Source: Methylobacterium sp. Leaf112 (GTDB taxonomy: Bacteria; Pseudomonadota; Alphaproteobacteria; Rhizobiales; Beijerinckiaceae). From it: a stretch of DNA of 64,000 nt. The notes beneath the pieces are model-generated. The model was not told where the DNA came from, ran no database searches, and worked only from the letters and a program-made list of their open reading frames with translations. The DNA lies in the NCBI RefSeq assembly GCF_001423295.1, contig NZ_LMNG01000001.1:186829-250828 (forward strand), in the 5' to 3' direction. This document shows, piece by piece, positions 35,285 through 43,714 of the stretch. Positions within the stretch are counted from its first letter, which is position 1; each line of letters opens with the position of its first letter. A program made the translations under genes and the position numbers.

Positions 35285-35620
35285 TCAGCCTTCGAAGGTT
35301 ATGTCCGAACCGATCAGCAGGTGGCGGGCATTCTTCGGAACCGGGAAACCGTAGCCATCGCCGGCCTGCTCCCATGCGAGATGGCCGGCGCGATGATGAG
35401 GGCTCCGATAGGGATCGAAGCCGATTCGTTGCAGGGCCAAGTGCAGGGCCTGAACTTCGTCGACCCCCGTGGCGAAGCTGCTCACTCGGCCGTCGGGCCA
35501 GTGGATGTCGTAACGGCAGGTCCAGGCGCATTCGTCGGGTTCGGGGCCGCCGAGTTCAATCACGACATCGGTCGTAATGTTATCCTTGATCAGTCTCAGC
35601 GTTCTCGACGCAACGATCAT
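35285..35620 (-). CDS. Conserved hypothetical protein (possibly DUF6968)
   Basis: A 111-residue soluble protein: MIVASRTLRLIKDNITTDVV, then WTCRYDIHWPDGRVSSFATG, VQALHLALQRIGFDPYRSPH and the end AGDGYGFPVPKNARHLLIGS. The WxCRYxIxWPDG stretch, the QALxLALQxIG helix and the GYGFPVP ending belong to a small family of unknown function that I associate with DUF6968. It converges with polA, 17 nt away. The start is ATG 35620; upstream in-frame extension is antisense noise. Confidence 0.75.
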   Translation of the reverse strand: MIVASRTLRLIKDNITTDVVIELGGPEPDECAWTCRYDIHWPDGRVSSFATGVDEVQALHLALQRIGFDPYRSPHHRAGHLAWEQAGDGYGFPVPKNARHLLIGSDITFEG

Positions 35621-35792
35621 CGGCGACTCCCGAGTTTCAGAACGGCCATCCGCCCTGTCCATCGGCCGAGGATACGAGGAAAGGCCCGGACATGTCCGCT
35701 TCGACGCCCGGATCTCGCAGCCCTCTCGCTCTGGGGCATGCGCGCATAACGTGAAGCTTGGTGCGCTGCAGCACAGCCATGCACTCCAAGCG

Positions 35793-35817
35793 GGAACACC
35801 CCCGTTAAGAAAGCGTT
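35793..35817 (+). promoter_or_regulatory. EcfG-type (general stress sigma) promoter
   Basis: GGAAC at 35793-35797 and CGTT at 35814-35817 with a 16-nt spacer, an exact EcfG consensus. It lies 63 nt before the ATG of the exported DUF4142 protein (35881). Two such promoters in one window, both ahead of exported-protein genes, make a chance origin less likely. Confidence 0.72.
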
Positions 35818-35880
35818 GCCGGCGGACGACACGTTGCATCACCACAAGCGCCATCAAGGCGCGTGAGGACATTCTCCGCC

Positions 35881-36603
35881 ATGATCAACACCAAGCTTCT
35901 CGCCGCCCTCGGCGTCTCCTTTGCCGCCCTCGCCACCCCGGCGCTGGCCCAGGAGCCCCTGTCGTTCCGCGTGGCGCCGCAATACGACGCCAACTCCGTC
36001 GAGGCCCGCGACACCTCGGCCTTCCGCTCCGCCGCTCTGAAGTCGGATGCGGTCAGCATCGAGTCGAGCCGCATCGCCCTGGAGCGCTCGCGCAACCCGA
36101 ACGTACGCAACTACGCCAAGAACGTGCTGGTCGAGCGCGAGGCCACCACCAAGGCGTTGCTGCCCGAGGGTACCTCGCTGACTGCCGGCGGCACCGTCGT
36201 CTCCGACAGCCAGCCCTTCGAGACCCGCCTCGACAACCCCGTCGGCGTGGTACTCGCCCCGGTGACCATCTCGGCCTCCATCGCCCAGAAGATCGTCGGC
36301 GGCGTGCTCGGCGGCGTCGGCCTCGTCGACAACAGCCCCGGTGAGCCCGGCCGCCGCGTCGCCATCGGCCCCGAGGGCCAGGCCCGCATCGACAGCCTGA
36401 AGAACGCCCGCAGCGCCCGCGAGTTCGACCGCACCTACGCCCGCCAGCAGGCCCGCTCGGACGCCCGGACGCTGGGCCTGTACGAGGCCTATTCGCGCAA
36501 CGGCGACAACGCCCAGGGCCGCGAGTTCGCCAATCAGGCGCTTCCCTACATCGCCAACCAGCACGGCCACTCGGCGGTCTTGGCCGATCGCATCGGCGGC
36601 TGA
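35881..36603 (+). CDS. Exported DUF4142-like protein, predicted EcfG regulon member
   Basis: A 240-residue protein with a signal peptide (KLLAALGVSFAALATPALAQ). The mature part is a four-helix, ferritin-like DUF4142 domain: DTSAFRSAALKSDAVSIESS, RSRNPNVRNYAKNVLVEREA, then, after a glycine-rich insert (IVGGVLGGVGLVDNSPGEPG), AREFDRTYARQQARSDARTL and EFANQALPYIANQHGHSAVL. The insert between helices 2 and 3 is longer than usual. DUF4142 proteins are periplasmic and stress-induced, with no proven chemistry. Start ATG 35881 is set by the signal peptide; ATG 35863 would add six residues. A strong bidirectional terminator follows. Confidence 0.83.
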   Translation: MINTKLLAALGVSFAALATPALAQEPLSFRVAPQYDANSVEARDTSAFRSAALKSDAVSIESSRIALERSRNPNVRNYAKNVLVEREATTKALLPEGTSLTAGGTVVSDSQPFETRLDNPVGVVLAPVTISASIAQKIVGGVLGGVGLVDNSPGEPGRRVAIGPEGQARIDSLKNARSAREFDRTYARQQARSDARTLGLYEAYSRNGDNAQGREFANQALPYIANQHGHSAVLADRIGG

Positions 36604-36623
36604 TCCGCACCGCGTCTCCTAAC

Positions 36624-36654
36624 GAAAGGGCCGCCCCGATGGGGCGGCCCTTTC
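36624..36654. terminator. Bidirectional terminator between convergent genes
   Basis: A perfect 14-bp stem, GAAAGGGCCGCCCC against GGGGCGGCCCTTTC, with a 3-nt loop. A-rich on one side and T-rich on the other, it can serve both the DUF4142 gene and the convergent TetR gene. Confidence 0.88.
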
Positions 36655-36659
36655 TCGTT

Positions 36660-37418
36660 TCAGATGGCGGCGGCCGGGTCTCCGCCGAGGGGATTGCCCT
36701 CGTCCTCGTTGCGAGGGTCGGCCCTGCGGCGAGACCCGCGATCGAGGAGCGAGCGGCCGAGCGCCCGGAACGGCGCGGTCAGCCGCCGCGCATCGTCGGC
36801 GCGCTCCATGAAGCGCTCGCCGTTGCGGATCTCCTTGTCGAGCTTCGCCATGGTGCGGGCCAGCGCCGGGTCGTCGTCGTCGAGCCAGACGTCCACCGTC
36901 CGGGCGAAGGCGATGACCACGCCCTGAAGCTTGAGGCGCCCGAGCGGCCCCTCGGTGTTGATGCCGGCCGCCGCCAGCATGAAGCGGTGCGAGTTCAGCG
37001 CGACCCCATTGAGGGCCAGCATCGAGAGCGGATCGCCGCGCAGGGACTGGGAGATGCGCCGAAGGGCGTCCTTGTAGGGCGTCATCGCATCGAGGCGGCG
37101 CATGAGCACGTCGAACAGCCGCTCGCGGGTCGGCTCCTCGGCGAGATCGGTGCTGTCGCCCTCCAGAACCTTGCGGTCGATGATCCTGGCGAGTCCACCC
37201 AGGACCGCCCCCTTGGACGGAAACAGGTCGCGGAACTCGGCGAGACTCAAGCCCGCCTCGCGGGCGATGTCGCCGACCTCGATGTCGTTCCAGGGCTGCT
37301 CGGCGGCGAGCCGCATCAGGGCTTCGACGGCCGCCTCGCGGGGCGAGGATTTCGGCGCGGCCGGGGCCGTGTCGGCAGCGTCGCTCTCGGCGGCATGACG
37401 CGGGGAAGATTTGGGCAT
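36660..37418 (-). CDS. TetR-family regulator
   Basis: A 252-residue protein. A disordered N-terminal stretch (PKSSPRHAAESDAADTAPAA) precedes the TetR HTH at about residues 25-75: PREAAVEALMRLAAEQPWND, IEVGDIAREAGLSLAEFRDL, FPSKGAVLGGLARIIDRKVL. The ligand domain follows (DALRRISQSLRGDPLSMLAL; VWLDDDDPALARTMAKLDKE) with a basic, disordered tail (LDRGSRRRADPRNEDEG). It resembles rpsU-divergent/COQ9-like TetR proteins of alphaproteobacteria, but the target is unknown. Start ATG 37418 (MPKSS) is preferred to 37463. Its upstream neighbour on the same strand is proC, 82 nt away. Confidence 0.8.
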   Translation of the reverse strand: MPKSSPRHAAESDAADTAPAAPKSSPREAAVEALMRLAAEQPWNDIEVGDIAREAGLSLAEFRDLFPSKGAVLGGLARIIDRKVLEGDSTDLAEEPTRERLFDVLMRRLDAMTPYKDALRRISQSLRGDPLSMLALNGVALNSHRFMLAAAGINTEGPLGRLKLQGVVIAFARTVDVWLDDDDPALARTMAKLDKEIRNGERFMERADDARRLTAPFRALGRSLLDRGSRRRADPRNEDEGNPLGGDPAAAI

Positions 37419-37500
37419 GGATGGTCCTCGGGGAGTGCGATCCTCGTTCGTGTCCCCTTCCATGTAGGGTAGCGGCGGCGGGCTCGTTAGGGCAAAGACC

Positions 37501-38313
37501 CTACCCGGACAATTCGCCCGCGCGGTGCCGTCCCGCCGCCACCGCCTCGCGCAGGAGGTCGGGCACGCCGCCGTCCCGCATGAGCACCGCCAGGGCGGCG
37601 GCCGTGGTGCCGCCCGGCGAGGTCACGTCCTGGCGCAGGAGCCCGGCGTCGCGGTCCGTGGCGTCGAGCAGCGCGCCGGCCCCCGCGACCGTGGCGCGGG
37701 CAAGGCGCGCCGCCATGTCGGCTGGCAAACCGGCGGCGACGCCCGCCTGCGCCATCGCCTCGGCCAGCAGGAACACGTAGGCCGGGCCCGAGCCCGAAAC
37801 GGCGGTGAGCGCGTCGAGGAGGCCTTCGTCGTCGAGCCATTCCACCGAACCGACGCTGGCCAGCAGGGCCTCGGCCTCGACGCGCCGGGACGGCTCCGTG
37901 CCGGCACTCGCCACGGCGCCGGTGGCCCCCCGGCCGATGCTGGCCGGCAGGTTCGGCATGGCCCGCACGATGGCCCGCACCCGCGGCAAGCGTGCCTGCA
38001 GGTCGGCGATGGTCTTGCCCGCGAGGATCGAGATCACGAGGGTGCGCGCACCGGCGAGCCCCGCCAGCATCGGTGCGGCGGTGTCCAGGCCCTGCGGTTT
38101 CATCGCCAGTACCAGGGCGTCCGAGGCCGGCACGGTGGCGGGGTTGAGGGCGAGCCCCCGCGTCGCGCACAGGGCCTCGACCTCGGGGGAGGGATGGGGA
38201 TCGAGAACCGTGGTGCGCGCCGCATCGAGTCCGCCGGCGAGCCAGCCGGCGAGCATCGCGCCACCCATCTTGCCGGCGCCGACCAGGGTGAGGGAGGCGG
38301 GAAGCCGGTTCAC
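37501..38313 (-). CDS. proC: Pyrroline-5-carboxylate reductase
   Basis: A 270-residue enzyme making proline from pyrroline-5-carboxylate with NAD(P)H. The Rossmann motif is LTLVGAGKMGGAMLAGWL; AIVRAMPNLPASIGRGATG and the dimer/active-site piece TAVSGSGPAYVFLLAEAMAQ with DVTSPGGTTAAALAVL are the ProC signatures. Start GTG 38313 overlaps the stop of the ybjN-like gene, so the two are translationally coupled. Length is normal for the family. Confidence 0.94.
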   Translation of the reverse strand: MNRLPASLTLVGAGKMGGAMLAGWLAGGLDAARTTVLDPHPSPEVEALCATRGLALNPATVPASDALVLAMKPQGLDTAAPMLAGLAGARTLVISILAGKTIADLQARLPRVRAIVRAMPNLPASIGRGATGAVASAGTEPSRRVEAEALLASVGSVEWLDDEGLLDALTAVSGSGPAYVFLLAEAMAQAGVAAGLPADMAARLARATVAGAGALLDATDRDAGLLRQDVTSPGGTTAAALAVLMRDGGVPDLLREAVAAGRHRAGELSG

Positions 38314-38813
38314 GCCTCGCCTTCGGTCTCGAACAGCACGGCGTCGAGGGATTCCCGCGCGGACTTGCCGGCCCAGATCACGAACTGGAACGCCTGATAG
38401 TAGCGCTCGCACGCATCCACGGCCGATTTCAGCATCATGGTGCATTGGTTCTGGGTCGGGGTGGAGCCGCCGGTGAGCAGGAGCGAGTGGCGGAACATCA
38501 CCACGCTGTCCGTGGACCACAGGTCGAAATGCCCGACCCAGAGCTGCTCGTTGATGAGCGACACCAGCCGGAGCACCTCCGTGCGGCGGCGCTCGGGCAC
38601 CTTGAGGTCGAAGGCGCAGGCCACGTGCAGGGCCTCCACGTCCTCGATCCAGGTGAAGGCGACGTGATAGTCGGCCCAGCGCCCGGCGACCGACACCGAC
38701 ATCTCGTCGGTCTCGGCCCGGTCGAAGATCCAGTCGCGCAGCGACGCGAGGCGCTCGACGATGTCGAGGGGGTGCTCGTGCCGGTCGTGATCTTCGATGT
38801 GGAGTTGGGTCAT
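38310..38813 (-). CDS. YbjN-domain protein
   Basis: A 167-residue YbjN-type protein: DIVERLASLRDWIFDRAETD, GRWADYHVAFTWIEDVEALH, VLRLVSLINEQLWVGHFDLW and the final helix AVDACERYYQAFQFVIWAGK. The fold resembles type III secretion chaperones; in alphaproteobacteria this gene commonly sits directly before proC, as here (four-base overlap). The function is unknown. Start ATG 38813 (MTQLHIEDHDRHEH); the 32 residues upstream of it in frame are not conserved-looking. Confidence 0.85.
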   Translation of the reverse strand: MTQLHIEDHDRHEHPLDIVERLASLRDWIFDRAETDEMSVSVAGRWADYHVAFTWIEDVEALHVACAFDLKVPERRRTEVLRLVSLINEQLWVGHFDLWSTDSVVMFRHSLLLTGGSTPTQNQCTMMLKSAVDACERYYQAFQFVIWAGKSARESLDAVLFETEGEA

Positions 38814-39123
38814 GGCGGTCCAGTTTGGCGATCCGGCACGGATCGTCGGCGTGTTGTGAAGCGGTCTGACGCCCCCGCGTCGCCGTCTTCCGCGATCGGC
38901 CAAGCTCATCCCGCGGCGGATGCGTTCGGCGTCAGTCGAGAACGGAACAGGGTGGTTCGAAGCAGGGGCGAATCAGGTCATAGGTCACTATAGACCGTGC
39001 CGGACTCGGCTTTCAAAGCGCGCCCGGAAGCCGGTGAACAGGAAAGCGACTGTCCACCGTTCCTTCCTGTGCACAAGCGCCGCGCCCTCCGCAGGAGGGG
39101 ACGCCGGGTTTTCCGGGTCGACC

Positions 39124-39417
39124 TCAGAGGATCTCGGTCGCGCCCGCCGCCGGCTCGGAGCCGCGTTCGGCTTCCAGGGCGGCGACGCGATGGGCGAGGG
39201 CATCGTTCTGGCTGCGCAGGGCGGCGACCATGTCGCGCAGGACGTCGAGTTCCTCCCGGGAGGCGATGTCCATGTCGCGGATCAGGCGTTCGAACTGCGC
39301 CTTGACCACCGTCTCGGCTTCGCGGCGCACCCCTTGGGCGGCACCGGCGGCGTCGGTCATCAGGCGGGCGAAATCGTCGAACAGGCGGTTGGTGCCGGGC
39401 CGGTCGGAGCTTTGCAT
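39124..39417 (-). CDS. UbiK/BMFP-family accessory protein
   Basis: A 97-residue helical protein: RPGTNRLFDDFARLMTDAAG, VRREAETVVKAQFERLIRDM, ASREELDVLRDMVAALRSQN, then a coiled coil DALAHRVAALEAE and an acidic tail. This is the membrane-fusogenic BMFP layout, an amphipathic helix followed by a trimerising coiled coil; in E. coli the homologue UbiK assists ubiquinone synthesis. Start ATG 39417 (MQSSDRPG); eleven more residues would come from ATG 39450. It stands alone, upstream of ybjN-proC with a 310-nt gap (38814-39123) that contains no supported gene. Confidence 0.82.
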   Translation of the reverse strand: MQSSDRPGTNRLFDDFARLMTDAAGAAQGVRREAETVVKAQFERLIRDMDIASREELDVLRDMVAALRSQNDALAHRVAALEAERGSEPAAGATEIL

Positions 39418-39654
39418 CGGTCGTCTCCCAAAGGGGGCCGCGCTCCGCATCCACGAGCGTCACGAAACCGGCGTCCTATCGCAACGACATAAGAATCGGC
39501 ACGGTGTCCGGCAATCCGTCGCCGGCAATCCGTCACCGCGATGCGCTGGCCGCGAAACAGCCGGTTACAAATCCGTGGGCGCCCGGCCCTTCGCCATGCG
39601 GGTGCGAGCCGCCATAATCGATGCAGTACACTCCGAGGCTCAACGACCCGCGTC

Positions 39655-40377
39655 ATGACCCAGCCGGCGACCCCTCACATCCTCGTGGTCGAGGACGACC
39701 GCGAGATCAGCGCCCTGGTGGCGCGCTATCTCCGGGCCAACGCGTGCCGTGTCACGATCGCGGGAGACGGTCCCGCCATGGACCGGGCGCTGGCGGAGGC
39801 CCGCGTCGATCTCGTGGTCCTCGACCTGATGCTGCCGGGCGAGGACGGTCTGAGCCTGTGCCGCCGCCTGCGCACCACCTCGAACGTCCCGATCCTGATG
39901 CTCACCGCCAAGGCCGAGGAGATCGACAGGATCGTCGGCCTCGAGATCGGTGCCGACGACTACCTCGGCAAGCCGTTCAACCCCCGCGAACTCCTGGCCC
40001 GCATCCGTGCCATCCTGCGGCGGGGCTCGGCGGGGGAGGGCGAGGACGAGGGCGGTGTGCGCCGCCTGCACTTCCTCGACTGGACCCTCGACGTGTCGTT
40101 GCGCCAGTTGCACAGTCCCGAGGGCGCCCGCATCGCCGTCACGGGCGCGGAATTCGATCTTCTCCACGCCCTGTGCCTGCGGCCGGGCCGCGTGCTCTCG
40201 CGCGACCAGCTCCTCGACCTGACGCAGGGACGCGCCGCCGGCCCGTTCGAGCGCAGCATCGACGTCCTCATCAGCCGCATCCGCCAGAAGATCGAGCGCG
40301 ATCCGCGCAGCCCCGAGATCATCCGCACCATCCGCTCGGGGGGCTACCTGTTCACGCCGGAGGTCACGCGCACATGA
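39655..40377 (+). CDS. OmpR-family response regulator
   Basis: A 240-residue regulator. Receiver domain: HILVVEDDREISALVARYLR (acidic pair), phospho-Asp in LVVLDLMLPGEDGLSLCRRL, Thr in ILMLTAKAEE, Lys in YLGKPFNPRELLARIRAI. The winged-helix output from about residue 140 contains ITVTGAEFDLLHAL-like strands (IAVTGAEFDLLHALCL) and RSIDVLISRIRQKIERDPRS. Start ATG 39655. Its stop overlaps the sensor kinase start (ATGA at 40374). The pair resembles OmpR/EnvZ-type systems; the stimulus is unknown. Confidence 0.92.
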   Translation: MTQPATPHILVVEDDREISALVARYLRANACRVTIAGDGPAMDRALAEARVDLVVLDLMLPGEDGLSLCRRLRTTSNVPILMLTAKAEEIDRIVGLEIGADDYLGKPFNPRELLARIRAILRRGSAGEGEDEGGVRRLHFLDWTLDVSLRQLHSPEGARIAVTGAEFDLLHALCLRPGRVLSRDQLLDLTQGRAAGPFERSIDVLISRIRQKIERDPRSPEIIRTIRSGGYLFTPEVTRT

Positions 40378-41762
40378 GGGCTTTCGCCAGACGCCACCTC
40401 GCCGCCCTGTGGCCCGGCAGCGTCGCCGGTCAGATCGCGCTCCTCATCGTCGCCGCCATGGTGGTGACCCACGCGGTGGCGACCCTCGCGTTCTTCACCC
40501 TGCGCGAGCCGTGGCGGCCCGACGATCACCCCGGCGTCGCCGCCACCCGGATCGCGACCCTGGCGCGCCTCCTCGACGCCACGGCGCCGAACGCGCGCGA
40601 CGCCCTCCTGCGCGGTGCCGCCAGGACCCTGCCGACCCTGCGCATCGCCCCGTGGCCGGCTTCGGCGCCCGAGGGGACGGCGAGCGAGGCCCTGGCGTCG
40701 CACACGGTGGTGCAGCGGGTGCGCGACGGATTCGGACGGCCGCTGGCCATCGCCGATCTCGACGCCGCCGACACCCCGCCCGGCATCCGGGTCGGGATCA
40801 CGACGCCGGAGGGGGCGCGCTTCTCGGCCCTCGTGCCCGACGACGACCGGCCGCCGATCCGGCAGGGGGCCATCGTGGTCACTTTCCTGTTCCTCGCCGT
40901 GGTGCTGTCGCTGATCACCATATGGGCGGCGCGCGCGCTGACCCGGCCGCTCGCCCGCCTCGCCCAGGCCGCGGAGGCGTTCGGCACGCGCATGAACGTG
41001 GTGGCCTTGCCGGAGAACGGGCCCCAGGAGGTCATCGCCGTCGCCCAGGCCCTCGACCGTATGCGCGCCCGGGTGCGCCGCCTCGTCGACGACCGCACCC
41101 AGATGCTGGCGGCCATCAGCCACGATCTGCGCACGCCGATCACGCGCCTGCGCCTGCGCGCCGAATTCATCGAGGACGACCACGCCCGGACCATGACCCT
41201 GCGCGACCTCGACCAGATGAACGGCCTGGTCGAGGCGGCCCTGTCCTTCGTGCGTGACGGCCAGACCGGCGAGGGGCGCGCCGTGACGCTCATCGACGTC
41301 GCCTCCCTGGTCCAGACCGTCAGCGACGCATTCGCCGATATCGGCGCCGATGTCCGCGTCGCGGCCAGCCGCCACGTTCTCGTGCGGGGCCGGCCGGAGG
41401 AACTGCAGCGTGCGGTGACGAACCTCGTCGACAACGCGGTGAAGTACGGCGGCGGCGCGCGTCTGGGCATCGTCCAGACCGAGCATCGGGTGCGGGTGGA
41501 CGTCAGCGACGACGGTCCCGGCATCCCCGACGCCGAGCGCGAGGCGATGCTGCAGCCCTTCGTGCGCGGGGACCGGGCACGCAACCTCGACACGGCGAGC
41601 GGGTTCGGCCTCGGCCTGTCCATCGTGGTCGCCATCGCGGAGGCCCATGACGGGCGCCTGACCCTGATCAACCGCAGCCCGCGCGGTCTCACCGCCCGCC
41701 TCGAACTGCCCCTCGCAGCCGGGGCGGTCCGGCCCGGCTCCGACCGGATCGCGGCAGAATAG
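40374..41762 (+). CDS. Sensor histidine kinase, EnvZ-type
   Basis: A 462-residue kinase. TM1 lies near residues 20-42 (VAGQIALLIVAAMVVTHAVA), a periplasmic domain of about 110 residues follows, TM2 is IVVTFLFLAVVLSLITIWAA, then HAMP (TRPLARLAQAAEAFGTRM), the phospho-His in LAAISHDLRTPITRLRLRAE, N box TNLVDNAVKYGG, and ATP lid VDVSDDGPGIPD with GFGLGLSIVVAIAEAH. It phosphorylates the response regulator coded four bases upstream. After the gene comes the scar of broken genes at 41.9-43.4 kb. Confidence 0.93.
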   Translation: MRAFARRHLAALWPGSVAGQIALLIVAAMVVTHAVATLAFFTLREPWRPDDHPGVAATRIATLARLLDATAPNARDALLRGAARTLPTLRIAPWPASAPEGTASEALASHTVVQRVRDGFGRPLAIADLDAADTPPGIRVGITTPEGARFSALVPDDDRPPIRQGAIVVTFLFLAVVLSLITIWAARALTRPLARLAQAAEAFGTRMNVVALPENGPQEVIAVAQALDRMRARVRRLVDDRTQMLAAISHDLRTPITRLRLRAEFIEDDHARTMTLRDLDQMNGLVEAALSFVRDGQTGEGRAVTLIDVASLVQTVSDAFADIGADVRVAASRHVLVRGRPEELQRAVTNLVDNAVKYGGGARLGIVQTEHRVRVDVSDDGPGIPDAEREAMLQPFVRGDRARNLDTASGFGLGLSIVVAIAEAHDGRLTLINRSPRGLTARLELPLAAGAVRPGSDRIAAE

Positions 41763-41880
41763 GCAGCAACAAAATGGCGGTGCGGCCCGGGAACAGTGGC
41801 AGCCTTAAAGATTCCAGGTGTTCAGTCCCGCGGTGCGACGGCCCCAGTTTAGCTGATCTGGCTGCATACGGGGAGGCGTC

Positions 41881-42175
41881 AGGGGACGGGTTCTTCACGG
41901 CTGCGCCACGACCACGCACGCGGTCAGAACAGCGCTACGGCGATCGAAAGCTTCGCTTGAAGATCCTGCCGCACAGCGTGGACTGAACTCCAAGTCGGTC
42001 GCGAAGTGGCGCAGACGTACCTTCGTGCATGACGCTGCGATGGGACCGAAGACGCCGCGCTCGACCGTGCTCACGACCGGAGAGGAGGCGATCACCTTTG
42101 CCTTCCGCCGGTACACCATCCTGGCCGACAACCTGCCGAGCCTGGGCAGACGATCCAAGCCACATCGTTCAGGGC
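41881..42175 (+). pseudogene. IS481-like transposase, N-terminal remnant
   Basis: In frame from 41881 the sequence reads GRVLHGCATTTHAVRTALRR, then SKASLEDPAAQRGLNSKSVA, KWRRRTFVHDAAMGPKTPRS and TVLTTGEEAITFAFRRYTIL. This matches the N-terminal helix-turn-helix and linker of IS481-type transposases (VLHGxATTTxAVRRAIQxSQ, YGLNPKTVAKWRKR, AMGPKTPRSTVL, EEEAIVVAFRRHTLL) as I remember them. The expected start is AGG instead of ATG, several conserved residues are changed, and after RRYTIL the similarity is lost, apparently with a frameshift. The DDE catalytic domain is absent. It sits next to two more truncated genes. Confidence 0.75.
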
Positions 42176-42206
42176 CCGTGCGATCACCCGGCGCCGCGGG
42201 ACGGTC

Positions 42207-42491
42207 CTATCCCGATCCTGGAACGCCCGCGTCGGCCGCCATGGAGCAGGAGAGGTCGCTCGACGACAGGGCCTCGGCCACGAACCGGTCGAACGAGGCC
42301 ACGCAGCGCGGCGTCAGGTGATGGAACACGCCGGCTGTCCCCGAGCGCTCCACCAGGCCCGCGCCCTCGGCATCGCGCAGGACGTTGCGGACATGGGAAC
42401 GGGACATGCCGAACCGCGCCTCGAGGTCGGAGAACGAGAGTTCGCGCACCGGCCTGTCCGGCCCCGTGGCGCCGAGCTCGACGAACTTCAT
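42207..42491 (-). pseudogene. Winged-helix regulator, C-terminal fragment
   Basis: On the minus strand a 94-residue stretch reads as a DNA-binding domain: ELSFSDLEARFGMSRSHVRN (helix-turn-helix), then VLRDAEGAGLVERSGTAGVF and HHLTPRCVASFDRFVAEALS, ending at 42207. The reading stays protein-like back to about 42500 (ECAIHILMKFVELG), where it meets flagellin-coding sequence on the other strand and no N-terminal part is found. It looks like the end of a longer regulator cut off by a rearrangement. An isolated small gene from ATG 42491 is possible but it would lack a promoter of its own. Confidence 0.62.
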
Positions 42492-42509
42492 CAGGATGTG
42501 GATCGCGCA

Positions 42510-43415
42510 TTCGACAACACCGGCGCCCTCAAGGCGTCGTCGAACGCCATCGGCGGCAGCGCGACGGTCAGCCTGACGGGCGTGAGCGACACGGCCAAGC
42601 TCGGCCTCGGCAGCACCACGACGATCAACCTCATCGGCAGCGCCAAGACGGCCACCGCCGCCGGTCTCGTCGGCGAGATCCAGAAGGCCATCGACAACGA
42701 CACCGGTCTCAACGGAAAGGTGAAGGTCAGCCTGGGGAGCGACAATAAGCTCGCCTTCTCGACGGTGGCCTCCGGTGCGGACCAGAAGCTGACGATCAAG
42801 GCCGCCGGGACCGCCAATATCGGCCTGGGGCTCAACACGGCCGGCGCCCTCAAGGGCAGCGGCACCGACAAGGGCGGAAGCCTGGGCGCCAGCTCGGTGC
42901 GCTCGACCCTTGCGACGCAGTTCAACAACCTGCTGACCCAAATCACCCAGCAGGCCAAGGATTCGAGCTACAACGGCGTCAACCTGCTGTTCCGCAACTG
43001 TAGCAACCCCTCCGAGAATACCCTTCACGTCAGCTTCAACGAGAAGAACACCTCGGCCCTCGACATCCAGGGCGTGAAGTTCGACGCGGAGGGCCTCGGC
43101 CTCACGGCGACGACGGGCAGCTTCCAGACGGACGAGGAGATCAACGCCGTCATCGAAAAGCTCACGAGCGCCACCACCACCCTGCGGACCCAGTCCTCCA
43201 CGTTCGGCGCCAACCTCTCGGTGGTGCAGAACCGGCAGGATTTCACCAAGAACCTGACCAACATCCTCGACACGGGGGCGGCCAACCTCACCAACGCCGA
43301 TCTCAACGAGGAGGCGGCCAACTCCCAGGCGCTCTCGACCCGCAACTCCCTGGCGGTCTCGGCCCTGTCGCTCGCCAATCAGGCGCAGCAGGGCATCCTT
43401 CAGCTCCTGCGGTAA
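42510..43415 (+). pseudogene. Flagellin, C-terminal two-thirds only
   Basis: The frame from about 42510 to 43415 codes for the variable and C-terminal parts of flagellin: FDNTGALKASSNAIGGSATV, LVGEIQKAIDNDTGLNGKVK, ATQFNNLLTQITQQAKDSSY, NGVNLLFRN, and the conserved D1/D0 end RQDFTKNLTNILDTGAANLT, NADLNEEAANSQALSTRNSL, AVSALSLANQAQQGILQLLR. The N-terminal D0/D1 region that every flagellin needs (normally about 140-170 residues) is missing; upstream the frame passes into the antisense of the winged-helix fragment. It can still be read as a chimeric frame from ATG 42318, but that N-terminus is not flagellin. It cannot polymerise as a normal filament subunit. Confidence 0.8.
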
Positions 43416-43714
43416 GCCACGGCGATCCCGAAAGAGAGGAACCGCCCGTCTCCCGGAGAGGCGGGCGGAAGGCGGTCGAGGCCGGCGCGGCGAGGGGCTG
43501 GATGCCGCGGGTCCTCGGACCCGACCGGCTCCAGCGACGACAGACCTCAGGGCAGCTGCAACCCCCGGGAGGGACGTCGGGACCGGGCCGGTCCCGACGT
43601 ACGACTGCACACACGTGGCGGCGGGCGCCGCGTTACGAATCCTTCAGTCATGCACGGCTTATGGAGAGGGGCGAGCGCGCCGACGCGCCGTGCTCGGCTC
43701 AGACGAGGAACGAC

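Noticed and set aside
42318..43415. Intact flagellin gene from ATG 42318
   Set aside because: The first ~64 codons are antisense of a winged-helix fragment; the flagellin N-terminal domain is missing.
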